From Halodesulfovibrio sp. MK-HDV (lineage in GTDB: Bacteria; Desulfobacterota; Desulfovibrionia; Desulfovibrionales; Desulfovibrionaceae), in assembly GCF_009914765.1 (NCBI RefSeq), contig NZ_WYDS01000006.1, forward strand, positions 124,001 through 188,000: DNA of 64,000 nt, written 5' to 3'. Below the pieces are notes generated by a model. That model was not told where the DNA came from and ran no database searches. It was given only the letters and a program-made list of their open reading frames with translations. Shown in pieces: positions 44,377 through 52,150 of the stretch. The position numbers and the translations under genes were made by a program. Position 1 is the stretch's first letter; each line of letters starts with the position of its first letter.

Positions 44377-45026
44377 TAGTCCTCCACGAGCAGACCGTAC
44401 TGGCGGGCATAGTGTGTCAGTTCCACAACGTTGTGCAGTTCCAACTTTCGCATGATGTTAGAGCGATGGTTGTCCACAGTCTTGGGAGAGATGGTAAGCA
44501 GGTTTGCAATATCTTTATTTGCATTGCCTTCTGCCACTAATTTCAGAATCTCTCGCTCTCTGTTGGTCAGTGTGTCAAATGACGAATGGTCTTCCGGCTC
44601 CTGAGAACGATAGACATCCAGAACAAGACTAGCGAGATCGGAGCTCACATATGATCTGCCACCAAGAATAGCTTGTATAGCGACGTAAAACTCATCCTGA
44701 TCCGCCATTTTAAGCAAGTAACCGTCGGCGCCTGCTTTAAGAGCTGCCCGTAGGTGCTTCTCAGTGACATGCATGGAAACAACAAGGATTTTTGTATCCG
44801 GCGCGATTTGTTTAATTTGTCGTATAGCCTCAATGCCGCCTAATTTGGGCATGGAAAGGTCTATCAGTATTAGAGTGGGCTGGTTATCGCGTACGAGTTG
44901 AATGGCTTCTAACCCGTCTCCTGCCTCCCCGATGACTTCAAGGTCTGGCTTGGAAGAGATCAGTGAACATAGCCCTGCTCTAAAAAGTGCGTGGTCCTCG
45001 ATAATAGCAATGCGATGTTTTGTCAT
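44376..45026 (-). CDS. NarL/FixJ-family response regulator
   Basis: A 216-residue two-domain regulator: a receiver domain (IAIIEDHALFRAGL, phospho-acceptor Asp56 in LILIDLSMPKLGG, then K in YLLKMADQ) and a LuxR-type DNA-binding domain (LTNREREILKLVAEGNANKD, TISPKTVDNHRSNIMRKLEL). It is cognate to the HisKA_3 kinase two genes downstream. The ATG at 45026 is chosen because the receiver starts there; the frame extends 84 residues further upstream without receiver-like sequence. The GltS-type and amidohydrolase genes beyond the kinase are plausible targets. Confidence 0.92.
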   Translation of the reverse strand: MTKHRIAIIEDHALFRAGLCSLISSKPDLEVIGEAGDGLEAIQLVRDNQPTLILIDLSMPKLGGIEAIRQIKQIAPDTKILVVSMHVTEKHLRAALKAGADGYLLKMADQDEFYVAIQAILGGRSYVSSDLASLVLDVYRSQEPEDHSSFDTLTNREREILKLVAEGNANKDIANLLTISPKTVDNHRSNIMRKLELHNVVELTHYARQYGLLVED

Positions 45027-45640
45027 AAAATTCACTCTGTATGGCAGTTGTGAGATGTGTTGTGAAAAACAGCTTTGTATTGAAGTGGTTATCGGTAGTT
45101 GTAATATAGTGAGAGAGCCGTTGCGGCGGCACGCGGTTGATTTAGTAACAACGAATCGTGTGTTTTTTAACCGACTGATAGGTTTCGTAAATGTTGTCTG
45201 GTTGTGCGAGGTATGTTCAAAAAAAAGATACGATTCTTTGATGTAGTTTCCTACATAGCTTTCTGTCGTAGGTAGCAAATAATTTATTGAATTCCAATGG
45301 AAGAGTGCTTTTTTAAAACTGTGTTATGTGAAATGACGCAGATATTTTTATGGCAATTTCTAATGACCATGGTCGCTCTGAAGTCGAAAAGTTTATACGG
45401 CAGGGTGCAGTAGTGGGTAAAACTTTGATAGTGTAATTATTTTACTATCTAACAGATCATTATACGATTAAAAAAAGTGAATTAGCAAAATATAGTGAAT
45501 TTATTTTTGAGTAATCTTTTTCTATCTTTTTTTTTATAAAGCTGTTTTTTTTTAAAATGGTTAACACGAACAACTTTCTTTTTTTGAGTTCATTTTAACT
45601 GTTCTGAATAGATGAATCTGAAAAAATTCAAAAGATATGT
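45027..45640. other. Intergenic stretch, no gene recognised
   Basis: About 610 bp, very AT-rich toward the right. It should hold the promoter of the leftward regulator operon. An 84-codon extension of the regulator frame runs through its left part but looks non-coding. Confidence 0.4.
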
Positions 45641-45700
45641 TTGACAAGATCTGCAATAAATCCTTAATAAAAATCCACGGCATTTGAAATGTCGACATTT
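45641..45700 (+). promoter_or_regulatory. Promoter and palindromic operator of the first dcyD copy
   Basis: TTGACA at 45641, 17-bp spacer, TTAATA at 45664, then a perfect 14-bp palindrome AAATGTCGACATTT at 45687-45700. The same arrangement stands before the intact ridA at 48983-49041, with the operator offset differing by one base. The linked GntR regulator is the likely binder. Confidence 0.7.
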
Positions 45701-45743
45701 AACATCTGTACCAAAATAGCAACTGCTCGATGGGATTTGTAAG

Positions 45744-46115
45744 ATGTCGGCAAAAAAATCAGTTTTTTAAAGAGTAAGTGCTTACGTATAAAGTTTTATT
45801 CTCAAACAATATGCCGATGACTTTGTGTGAACACTAGAAGCTTAGTTGTTTTTGTTCCGCTGGTATTCGTGAAAACACTACTACTGATAAAGTGTGTGTG
45901 ATTTTGGCGAAGTGTACGGCTGTCGCAAGAATTGTTGAATGCTTTGGGTGTACCGCATAACGTCACTGAATTTTTTATCGATATTAGCGACCATAAAGAA
46001 GTTGATATCGTTGCTGGGTCCTTTCGGAAACCAGCTTTGACCCTTGATGATTTCGATTCAGCTTGCATTGTGGGAGCGGATATCGAAATCAAAGTTATTT
46101 TTTTACTAAAATTTA
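45744..46115 (+). pseudogene. Decayed ridA copy
   Basis: A remnant of the Rid-family gene that is intact at 49092. The start (ATG TCG GCA AAA) aligns with the intact start but meets a stop at codon 9. TTATTCTCAAACAAT matches TTATTCTCAAGCAAT of the intact gene. Further on, one frame gives VPHNVTEFFIDISDHKEVD and GADIEIKVIF against the intact gene's DIVKTTVFLTDVNDSKDVN and GADIEIEVIF. Several frame changes and the loss of the stop rule out function. Its promoter, operator and downstream dcyD remain intact. Confidence 0.85.
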
Positions 46116-46142
46116 ACTATCTTTTTTTTAAGAGAAAACATC

Positions 46143-47144
46143 ATGAATCTCGCTAAATTTGCACGTCGTGGCTATGTTTCTTCCGCAACTCCACTCGAAG
46201 CTGCTCCTGCTTTTTCAAAAGCATTGGGCGGTAAAGTAAACGTATTTATCAAACGTGATGACCTCCTCCCAGGTACATCCGGTGGTAACAAAACACGTAA
46301 GCTTGATTTTAGCATGGCCGATGCTATCGAAAAAGGCGCTGACACTATCATTACTTGTGGTGCTGTTCAGTCTAACCATTGCCGTCTTACACTCGCTTGG
46401 GCTGTTAAAGAAGGCATGGATTGTCACCTTATTCTCGAAGAACGCGTAAAAGGCAGCTACAAACCAGAAGGTTCCGGTAACAACTTCCTCTTCAACATCC
46501 TTGGTGTTAAGAGCACAACCGTTGTTTCCGGTGGCTCTGACATGATGGGCGAAATGGAAAAACTTGCTGCAACTCTTACTGCAGAAGGCAAAAAGCCGTA
46601 CATCATTCCTGGTGGCGCTTCTAACTCCATCGGCGCACTCGGCTACGTTTCTTGTGCTGAAGAAATGCTTCAGCAGTTCTTCGAAATGAAACTTAAAGTT
46701 GATCACGTTGTTGTTCCTTCCGGTAGCGCTGGTACCCACGCAGGTATGGCTATTGGTATGTACGCAAACAACTCCGGTATCCCAGTTTCCGGTATCAACG
46801 TAAGCCGTCCAAAAGATGTTCAGGAAGCACACGTTTACAAGCTTGTTGAAGAAACCGTAGCACTTATTGGCGACATCAAGTGTGACGTTCCTAGCTCCGT
46901 AATCGAATGTTTCGATTCTTATGTTGGACCAGGCTACTCCCTCCCTACTGATTCCATGATCGAAGCTGTTAAATTGCTTGCTCAGACTGAAGGTATCCTT
47001 CTTGATCCAGTTTACTCTGGTAAAGCAATGGCTGGCCTCATTGACCTCGTTCGTAAAGGTCATTTCCCAGAAGGTTCTAACGTAGTATTCCTGCACACTG
47101 GTGGCTCACCAGCTTTGTACGCGTACCTCGATACCTTCAAATAG
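46143..47144 (+). CDS. dcyD: D-cysteine desulfhydrase / cysteate sulfo-lyase-like PLP enzyme, copy 1
   Basis: A 333-residue fold-type II PLP enzyme of the ACC-deaminase/D-cysteine desulfhydrase family. It carries FIKRDDLLPGTSGGNKTRKL (PLP lysine in GGNKTRKL), GAVQSNHCRLT, PYIIPGGASNSIGALGYV, PSGSAGTHAGMAIGM and LDPVYSGKAMAGLIDLVRKG, then FLHTGGSPALYAY. The reaction would eliminate the sulfur group (sulfide from D-cysteine, or sulfite from L-cysteate) to give pyruvate and ammonia via 2-aminoacrylate. I cannot separate the two by eye. It is nearly identical to copy 2 (four differences seen). It follows a dead ridA behind a conserved promoter. Confidence 0.88.
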   Translation: MNLAKFARRGYVSSATPLEAAPAFSKALGGKVNVFIKRDDLLPGTSGGNKTRKLDFSMADAIEKGADTIITCGAVQSNHCRLTLAWAVKEGMDCHLILEERVKGSYKPEGSGNNFLFNILGVKSTTVVSGGSDMMGEMEKLAATLTAEGKKPYIIPGGASNSIGALGYVSCAEEMLQQFFEMKLKVDHVVVPSGSAGTHAGMAIGMYANNSGIPVSGINVSRPKDVQEAHVYKLVEETVALIGDIKCDVPSSVIECFDSYVGPGYSLPTDSMIEAVKLLAQTEGILLDPVYSGKAMAGLIDLVRKGHFPEGSNVVFLHTGGSPALYAYLDTFK

Positions 47145-47162
47145 AAAGTACCGTCTCTTTTA

Positions 47163-47197
47163 GCCGTGCGAAGCTTGTAGCTTTGCACGGCTTTTTT
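47163..47197 (+). terminator. Terminator after dcyD copy 1
   Basis: GCCGTGC-AAGC pairs with GCTT-GCACGGC, then T6. The equivalent hairpin follows copy 2, so it is part of the duplicated segment. Confidence 0.88.
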
Positions 47198-47262
47198 AAT
47201 ATCCAATTCACTATGAACACACTATCGCAACGCTGTATGATGGTGTTGCAAAGGCAGGATCT

Positions 47263-48705
47263 ATGGAAGATTTGACAAAAAAGAAGCTTGATCTGTATGG
47301 CGGCGTGTGGGGTGGTCTTGTTCCATTAATGGTACTGATTGTAGGGCTTGTGTGGCTTTCTGTAGCAGAACGTGGCGGAACAAAACCTTTTTGGGCGTGT
47401 GCGTGGATGGCTCTTGTTGCGGGACTTTTCTTTGCAAAAAACAAACACGAATATTGTCAGGCAGCAATGCGTGGCATCGGTGATTCCACAGGCATCGTTA
47501 TCATTACTGCTTGGTTGTTTGCTGGTGTGTTCGGCAAGCTGATGGTTGGTGGCGGTCTTGTAAAAGGTCTTCTTTGGCTTGGTATGACCACCGGCGCACA
47601 GGGCGGCCTGTTTACACTGGTAGTATTCATTGCAGCAATGCTTTTTGCACTTGGTACAGGCACAAGTACTGGTACCTGTATTGCGCTGACTCCCGTGCTT
47701 TATCCAGCAGGGTACTTCTTAGGTGCAGATCCGGCTCTTCTTGCCACTGCAATCCTTTCTGGTGCTGCCTTTGGTGACAACCTTGCACCTATTTCTGACA
47801 CAACAATTGTATCCGCTTACACTCAGGGTGCGACTATGAGTGATGTTGTGCGGAGTCGATTCCCGCTCGCAATAGCTGCTGCTACAATTGCAGGTACTAT
47901 CTTCTTGGTTTTTGGTGGTGGCGGAACCGTACAGTCCCTTCCACAGGTTCAGGCACAGATGAATCCTACCGGCGCGTTCATGCTCATCGCTCTTTTAGTA
48001 GTTGTGGTCTCTGCATTGAAAGGACGCCATATTATCGAATCTTTGATCTACGGTAACATTACAGCTGCGATCATCGGCGTTTCCATCGGCAACATGACGT
48101 TGGCAGATATTTTCCACGTTCCGGCTGAACGAGGTCTGTCTACAGGTATCATTCAGAATGGTATCAACAGTGTTGTCGGCGCAGCGTTCTTCGCAATTCT
48201 GATTCTTGCCGTAACTCAGATTCTTGTTGAAAGCGGCATCATGGAAAACATCTTAGTTTTCGCAGAAAAATTCATGATCGGCACTGTTCGACAGGCAGAG
48301 TTGTCAATTATCGGCGTAACCATTCTTGCTTCTATTCCAATTTCCGCAAACGCACCGGCAGAACTTCTTGTAGGTCCAAGTCTTGTGAAACCGATTGGTA
48401 AGCGATTTAAGCTGGCACCTGCTCGAAGAGCTAACTTGATGGACTGCGCTGTATGTACAGTCTTCTTCATTCTTCCTTGGCACATCGTAGTGGCAGGTTG
48501 GTACGCAGCGGTTATTTCCTCCTCAGAGGCTTTCGGCATTTCAGCACCTCCGATTACTGCTGCTCTTTGTAACCCATATTCTTGGGCTCTCTTTGCGGTA
48601 CTTATGTTCTCTGCCATCACCGGCTGGAACAGAGCATATGAAGAAAACGAAGAGGGTGACGATACAGATATGGATAACGTTCAATCTGTTAGCGAAGCTG
48701 CGTAA
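47263..48705 (+). CDS. NhaC-family Na+/H+ antiporter-like carrier
   Basis: A 480-residue inner-membrane protein with about 11-12 helices. It shows the NhaC-type blocks ALGTGTSTGTCIALTPVLYP, AILSGAAFGDNLAPISDTTI and ANAPAELLVGPSLVKPIGKR. Members exchange sodium for protons or for amino- and organic acids. Its place between two dcyD copies in the presumed sulfur-amino-acid island suggests that it moves the substrate or a product. It has no terminator-linked partner and starts 66 bp after the copy-1 terminator. Confidence 0.85.
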   Translation: MEDLTKKKLDLYGGVWGGLVPLMVLIVGLVWLSVAERGGTKPFWACAWMALVAGLFFAKNKHEYCQAAMRGIGDSTGIVIITAWLFAGVFGKLMVGGGLVKGLLWLGMTTGAQGGLFTLVVFIAAMLFALGTGTSTGTCIALTPVLYPAGYFLGADPALLATAILSGAAFGDNLAPISDTTIVSAYTQGATMSDVVRSRFPLAIAAATIAGTIFLVFGGGGTVQSLPQVQAQMNPTGAFMLIALLVVVVSALKGRHIIESLIYGNITAAIIGVSIGNMTLADIFHVPAERGLSTGIIQNGINSVVGAAFFAILILAVTQILVESGIMENILVFAEKFMIGTVRQAELSIIGVTILASIPISANAPAELLVGPSLVKPIGKRFKLAPARRANLMDCAVCTVFFILPWHIVVAGWYAAVISSSEAFGISAPPITAALCNPYSWALFAVLMFSAITGWNRAYEENEEGDDTDMDNVQSVSEAA

Positions 48706-48982
48706 CAAGCTGCTATTTTAAACAGGATTCATAATAAGCCAGTGCTTCTATAGTGAACCTGTTAGTATGATCGTTTTATTAGGATTACATTGATGTGAGC
48801 AGAAGTGGTTCAACGTCCTATAAATATGCAAAATTCGTTGAAGTTTCTGTAAACAAATATTGTCTGTTTCTACCCTGATAAAAAGCTTTTATTGTTAACA
48901 AGTTAAGAGTGCCACTTCATTTTCTGAGTGACAAATCTTTGGCATGCATTAGAGCAAAACTACGAAAGTTCGCAAAATGTAT

Positions 48983-49041
48983 TTGACAAGCTTTGTAAAT
49001 TCTTTTTAAGACAAAACACGCCGTGTGAAATGTCGACATTT
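48983..49041 (+). promoter_or_regulatory. Promoter and palindromic operator of ridA-dcyD copy 2
   Basis: TTGACA at 48983, 17-bp spacer, TTAAGA at 49006, then AAATGTCGACATTT at 49028-49041. The operator would lie just downstream of the transcription start, a position suited to repression. Its copy lies at 45641-45700. Confidence 0.75.
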
Positions 49042-49091
49042 TACATGTCGCAATACGGCACTTAAAATAAACCAGTGAGACTGGAGACAAC

Positions 49092-49481
49092 ATGTCTACA
49101 AAAAATCCAATATTTACCGAGAAATTGCCTGCTGCTGTAGGTCCTTATTCTCAAGCAATTGAGTCTGACGGCTTTGTATTCGCATCCGGCATGCTGCCGA
49201 TCGACCCTGCAACCGGTAACATGCGCGAAGGCACAATTACTGACAGAGCACATCAGGCTCTCACAAACATCAAAGCGTTAGCCGAAGCTGCTGGCTGCAC
49301 TCTTGATGATATTGTGAAGACAACTGTATTTCTTACCGACGTTAACGACTCTAAAGACGTTAATGCCGTTTACGCACAGTTCTTTAACGAGCCTTTCCCA
49401 GCTCGTAGCGCGTTTCAGGTAGCTGCTCTTCCACTTGGAGCAGATATCGAAATTGAAGTTATTTTCCGTAAAAAAAACTAA
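49092..49481 (+). CDS. ridA: RidA-family enamine/imine deaminase
   Basis: A 129-residue trimeric hydrolase that removes reactive 2-aminoacrylate and related imines by speeding their conversion to oxoacids. Family signals: AAVGPYSQAIESDGFVFASG, IDPATGNMREG, TVFLTDVNDSKDVN, and the active-site Arg in PFPARSAFQVAALPLGADIE followed by IEVIF. It lies 24 bp before dcyD copy 2. The pairing fits, because the PLP lyase makes 2-aminoacrylate as its first product. The upstream operator should place both genes under one regulator. Confidence 0.95.
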   Translation: MSTKNPIFTEKLPAAVGPYSQAIESDGFVFASGMLPIDPATGNMREGTITDRAHQALTNIKALAEAAGCTLDDIVKTTVFLTDVNDSKDVNAVYAQFFNEPFPARSAFQVAALPLGADIEIEVIFRKKN

Positions 49482-49505
49482 CTGTCTTTTAAAAGAGAAA
49501 AAATT

Positions 49506-50507
49506 ATGAACCTCGCAAAATTTGCTCGTCGTGGCTATGTTTCTTCCGCAACTCCGCTCGAAGCTGTTCCTGCTTTTTCAAAAGCACTCGGCGGTAAAGT
49601 AAACGTATTTATCAAACGTGATGACCTCCTCCCAGGTACATCCGGTGGTAACAAAACACGTAAGCTTGACTTTAGCATGGCTGATGCTATCGAACAGGGC
49701 GCTGACACTATCATTACTTGTGGTGCTGTTCAGTCTAACCATTGCCGTCTTACCCTCGCTTGGGCTGTTAAAGAAGGCATGGATTGTCACCTTATTCTCG
49801 AAGAACGCGTAAAAGGCAGCTACAAACCAGAAGGTTCCGGTAACAACTTCCTCTTCAACATCCTTGGTGTTAAGAGCACAACCGTTGTTTCCGGTGGCTC
49901 TGATATGATGCGCGAAATGGAAAAACTCGCTGCAACTCTTACTGCAGAAGGTAAAAAGCCGTACATCATTCCTGGTGGCGCATCTAACTCCATCGGCGCA
50001 CTCGGCTACGTTTCTTGTGCTGAAGAACTCCTTCAGCAGTTCTTCGAAATGAAACTTAAAGTTGATCACGTTGTTGTTCCTTCCGGTAGCGCTGGTACCC
50101 ATGCAGGTATGGCTATTGGTATGTACGCAAACAACTCCGGTATCCCAGTTTCCGGTATCAACGTAAGCCGTCCAAAAGACGTTCAGGAAGCACACGTTTA
50201 CAAGCTTGTTGAAGAAACCGTAGCACTTATTGGTGACATCAAGTGTGACGTGCCTAGCTCTGTAATCGAATGCTTTGATTCTTATGTTGGACCTGGCTAC
50301 TCCCTCCCAACAGATTCTATGATCGAAGCTGTTAAATTGCTTGCACAGACAGAAGGTATCCTTCTTGACCCTGTATACTCCGGTAAAGCAATGGCTGGTC
50401 TCATCGACCTCGTTCGTAAAGGCCATTTCCCTGAAGGTTCAAACGTAGTATTCTTGCACACTGGTGGCTCACCAGCGCTGTACGCTTACCTCGATACCTT
50501 CAAATAG
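49506..50507 (+). CDS. dcyD: D-cysteine desulfhydrase / cysteate sulfo-lyase-like PLP enzyme, copy 2
   Basis: A 333-residue near-twin of copy 1. Reading the two translations, I see only four differences: Ala/Val in EA-APAF against EA-VPAF, Lys/Gln in AIEKG/AIEQG, Gly/Arg in MMGEM/MMREM and Met/Leu in EEMLQ/EELLQ. None lies in a PLP motif. It is expressed with an intact ridA and lies directly before the TRAP transporter genes, so it is probably the main catabolic copy. Function as for copy 1. Confidence 0.88.
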   Translation: MNLAKFARRGYVSSATPLEAVPAFSKALGGKVNVFIKRDDLLPGTSGGNKTRKLDFSMADAIEQGADTIITCGAVQSNHCRLTLAWAVKEGMDCHLILEERVKGSYKPEGSGNNFLFNILGVKSTTVVSGGSDMMREMEKLAATLTAEGKKPYIIPGGASNSIGALGYVSCAEELLQQFFEMKLKVDHVVVPSGSAGTHAGMAIGMYANNSGIPVSGINVSRPKDVQEAHVYKLVEETVALIGDIKCDVPSSVIECFDSYVGPGYSLPTDSMIEAVKLLAQTEGILLDPVYSGKAMAGLIDLVRKGHFPEGSNVVFLHTGGSPALYAYLDTFK

Positions 50508-50523
50508 AAAGTATTGTCCCTAC

Positions 50524-50558
50524 GCCGTGCGAAGCTCGTGGACTTTGCACGGCTTTTT
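50524..50558 (+). terminator. Terminator after dcyD copy 2
   Basis: GCCGTGC-AAG pairs with CTT-GCACGGC, then T5; a diverged copy of the hairpin at 47163. Confidence 0.85.
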
Positions 50559-50591
50559 GTAAGAAAATAACACCTAGTGAAGGAGAGAAGT

Positions 50592-51584
50592 ATGAGAAAT
50601 GTTAGAGTGATCATTCTTGCGCTTGTTGCTGTTCTTTTGATTGGCGCAACTTCAGCTTTAGCTGCACCGAAAGTTATTAAACTTGCACACCCGAACGTGC
50701 CTCAGCACCCAATGGGCATGGCTTTTGAAAAATTCAAAGACCTTGTTGAAGAACGTTCAAATGGTAAATACAAAGTTGATATTTACGATAGCTCAAAGTT
50801 TGGTAACTTTGACAGCGTAGTACAGGGCTTGCAGCTTAACATGCTGCAGATGGGTTCTGCTGCTACACCGAACCTTGCTCCGTTTTCTGATGAGTTCCTT
50901 ATCTTTGACCTTCCGTTCCTGTTCCCTTCTTACGAAGCAGCAGACAAAATTACCGATGGTCCTATCGGTATGCACGCTACCAAAGCTCTTGAAGCTTCCG
51001 GTATCGTAGGTCTTGGTTACATTGAAATTGGTTTCCGTAACCTTTGGAACAACCAGAAGCCTGTAAGAACTCTTGAGGACGCTAAAAACCTCAAAATTCG
51101 TTCAACTCCATCTAAAGCACACATCGCAACTTTGCGTGCTCTTGGTATGAACCCAACTCCAGTATCTTGGGGTGAAGTTTACACAGCGCTTCAGCAGAAA
51201 ACTGTTGATGGTATCGATATCGATCTCAACCTCGCTTGGCACAACAACTTCCCAGAAGTTAACAACAACGTAACTATTGTTAACAGCCTTTACAGCCCGC
51301 ATCTCGTAATGATCTCTAAACGTTTCCTCGACAGCCTCAACGCTGCTGATAAAGAACTGATTCTCACCGCATTTGAAGAATCTAAACTTTACGAACGTAA
51401 GCTCATTCGTGATGGCGAAAAAGAAATTCTTTCTAAACTCGCTGCTAAAGGCGTTACAGTTGTAAAACTCACTCCTGAAGAACGCGCTCGTTGGGCTGCT
51501 GCTTCTGCAGGCGTATACAAAGAGTTTGAAGACCGTATCGGTAAAGAACTTATCGAAAAAGCAAAAGCAACTATAGCTGAATAA
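50592..51584 (+). CDS. TRAP transporter solute-binding protein (DctP family)
   Basis: A 330-residue periplasmic binding protein with a Sec signal (hydrophobic 6-20, cut after ALA). Typical DctP features are KLAHPNVPQHPMGMAFEKFK, DIYDSSKFGNFDSVVQGLQL, GFRNLWNNQKPVRTLEDAKN, KIRSTPSKAHIATLRALGMN and PTPVSWGEVYTALQQKTVDG; the Arg in the KIRST segment normally pairs with the ligand carboxylate. The ATG at 50592 has AAGGAGAG upstream. With the two membrane genes that follow it forms a complete sodium-driven importer. A sulfur amino or organic acid is the likely ligand from context. Confidence 0.93.
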   Translation: MRNVRVIILALVAVLLIGATSALAAPKVIKLAHPNVPQHPMGMAFEKFKDLVEERSNGKYKVDIYDSSKFGNFDSVVQGLQLNMLQMGSAATPNLAPFSDEFLIFDLPFLFPSYEAADKITDGPIGMHATKALEASGIVGLGYIEIGFRNLWNNQKPVRTLEDAKNLKIRSTPSKAHIATLRALGMNPTPVSWGEVYTALQQKTVDGIDIDLNLAWHNNFPEVNNNVTIVNSLYSPHLVMISKRFLDSLNAADKELILTAFEESKLYERKLIRDGEKEILSKLAAKGVTVVKLTPEERARWAAASAGVYKEFEDRIGKELIEKAKATIAE

Positions 51585-51596
51585 CAGTACTTAGTT

Positions 51597-51623
51597 CTGT
51601 CGGCCGAGTTATTCGGCCGACAG
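51597..51623 (+). other. Strong intra-operon hairpin between dctP and dctQ genes
   Basis: CTGTCGGCCGA pairs perfectly with TCGGCCGACAG, loop GTTAT, with no T run. It likely stabilises the binding-protein mRNA or lowers read-through, giving more binding protein than membrane subunits. Confidence 0.75.
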
Positions 51624-51638
51624 GCTTAAGGAGAGTGC

Positions 51639-52139
51639 ATGTCTTGTAATGGAAAATCGTATCTTGCTCGTTTTGAAGAAATCTTCTCAGCATCCTGCCT
51701 CGTTGTGATGACCTTGCTCATCGCAGTACAGGTTTTTTCACGATACGTTCTTGAATATTCTTTCGAATGGTCAGAAGAATTAGCCCGTTATTTATTTATC
51801 TGGGCTGTATATGTTGGCTGTAGTTATGCAACTAAAGAAGATAAGCACCTTGAAGTGACTATCTTCCGTACTGTTGCAGGCGGTCGCCTTGCAAAGCCTT
51901 TCACATTGATGGCGTATGTGTGCACAGCTGTTTTCTGTTTTGCATGCACATGGTGGGGCGCGGAAATGGTTCTATTTCTTATGACCACAGGTCAGAAAAC
52001 CCCTGCATTGGAAATCAAAATGTACTGGGTTTTCCTTAGCCTTCCATTCGGCATGTTCCTTATGGGATTGCGCACCGTTGAAAGAATTATTGGCGTAGCA
52101 ACTGGTAAAATCGATCCAGTTCCTTCAGCAGAAGTATAG
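51639..52139 (+). CDS. TRAP transporter small membrane subunit (DctQ family)
   Basis: A 166-residue membrane protein with four helices: CLVVMTLLIAVQVFSRYVL, ELARYLFIWAVYVGCSYA (the EELARYLFIW motif is typical), LMAYVCTAVFCFACTWWG and YWVFLSLPFGMFLMGLRTV. It is the small subunit that anchors the large one. AAGGAG lies upstream of the ATG. It is 11 bp before the DctM gene. Confidence 0.92.
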   Translation: MSCNGKSYLARFEEIFSASCLVVMTLLIAVQVFSRYVLEYSFEWSEELARYLFIWAVYVGCSYATKEDKHLEVTIFRTVAGGRLAKPFTLMAYVCTAVFCFACTWWGAEMVLFLMTTGQKTPALEIKMYWVFLSLPFGMFLMGLRTVERIIGVATGKIDPVPSAEV

Positions 52140-52150
52140 AGGCCTATCTC

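Noticed and set aside
45027-45278. 84-residue N-terminal extension of the LuxR-type response regulator
   Set aside because: Receiver domain begins at the ATG at 45026; the extension has no receiver-like sequence.
46215-47096. Long antisense frame (293 codons) opposite dcyD copy 1, with a 282-codon match opposite copy 2
   Set aside because: Antisense to a clear PLP enzyme; its presence in both copies follows from their near identity. Same explanation for the 303-codon frame opposite glpX.
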